A DNA stretch of 21,540 nucleotides from JBHPCZ01 sp042573625 (GTDB lineage: Bacteria; Desulfobacterota; Desulfobacteria; Desulfobacterales; UBA11574). Shown here in pieces: positions 21,438 through 21,540 of this stretch. The notes beneath the pieces were generated by a model. That model was not told the DNA's origin, did not search any database, and worked only from the letters and a program-made list of their open reading frames with translations. Numbering within the stretch: the stretch's first letter is position 1; every line of letters starts with the position of its first letter. Where the stretch lies: NCBI GenBank assembly GCA_042573625.1, contig JBHPCZ010000054.1, positions 1-21,540 of the forward strand. The letters run 5' to 3'. Both the position numbers and the translations under genes were made by a program.

Positions 21438-21540
21438 TCAACAGGTTGCCATAACTGCCTGCAATTTGTTATAACGAAATTTTTGGGCATGCGTCTGTTT
21501 TTCCCAACGATCCCTAATATACTCAAACAGTGCCCGATTT
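21438..21540 (-). CDS. Possible C-terminal end of a protein running in from the right edge
   Basis: On the minus strand a frame is open from the window edge to a TGA at 21438-21440, reading NRALFEYIRDRWEKQTHAQK and then FRYNKLQAVMATC. The composition (charged, aromatic, few rare residues) looks like real protein, but 33 codons are too few to be certain. I do not recognise the family. A competing minus-strand frame (21305-21526) has an unlikely composition and would begin at TTG. Confidence 0.35.
   Translation of the reverse strand, partial: NRALFEYIRDRWEKQTHAQKFRYNKLQAVMATC

Noticed and set aside
21305..21526. A 73-codon minus-strand frame at the right edge
   Set aside because: The start is TTG and the composition is unlikely; another frame at the same place reads more like protein.

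Overview
The window is a chromosomal stretch of a Gram-negative bacterium, most likely a sulfate-reducing-type Desulfobacterota (Desulfobacterales-like). This is inferred from the combination of a long-form GyrB, periplasmic HtrA proteases, a five-segment-type YidC with a large periplasmic domain, a radical-SAM/DUF2344 fusion next to an RNase G gene, and intergenic repeats with CGAATATCCAAT-like and GGATTCAAGG-like words of a kind I associate with that group. No rRNA, tRNA, CRISPR array, prophage or intact transposon is visible. Most of the window is core genome near the replication origin.

Layout. Positions 1-2833 hold the end of dnaN and all of gyrB, overlapping by one base with no recF between them. 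Next comes a divergent-type thymidylate synthase (2886-3677) that meets a minus-strand pair tail to tail: an HtrA-like protease (5076-6515) followed by asnS (3680-5062). From 6672 the plus strand carries a radical SAM/DUF2344 fusion protein and RNase G (9308-10846). A decayed four-helix-bundle gene with inverted-repeat flanks lies in the gap after it. The rpmH-rnpA-yidD-yidC-jag-mnmE cluster follows, driven by a strong sigma-70-like promoter at 11188-11217. The yidD gene has no ATG, GTG or TTG start and appears to begin at an ATT that overlaps the rnpA stop. Directly after mnmE sit two perfect ParB-binding parS palindromes 50 bp apart, although no mnmG, rsmG, parA or parB follows in this window.

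The right third is less standard: a YkgJ-type cysteine-cluster protein overlapping a small acidic/basic unknown protein, a second HtrA/DegP protease on the minus strand, an unknown protein with two ribbon-helix-helix-like segments, and an HNH endonuclease on the minus strand. Two copies (306 and 311 bp) of an undescribed-looking repeat lie in the two tail-to-tail gaps of this part (17634-17939 and 20666-20976). Their ends are conserved and can fold into hairpins, while their cores are unrelated and each carries its own inverted repeat; the right end of the second copy contains the HNH stop codon.

Functionally the window joins replication and chromosome segregation (DnaN, GyrB, parS), dTMP synthesis, tRNA charging and modification (AsnS, MnmE), RNA processing (RNase G, RnpA), membrane protein insertion (YidD, YidC, Jag) and envelope protein quality control (two HtrA proteases). 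I see no complete novel defence or biosynthetic system. The best candidates for new biology are the paired repeat, the non-canonical yidD start, the decayed four-helix element and the double ribbon-helix-helix protein.
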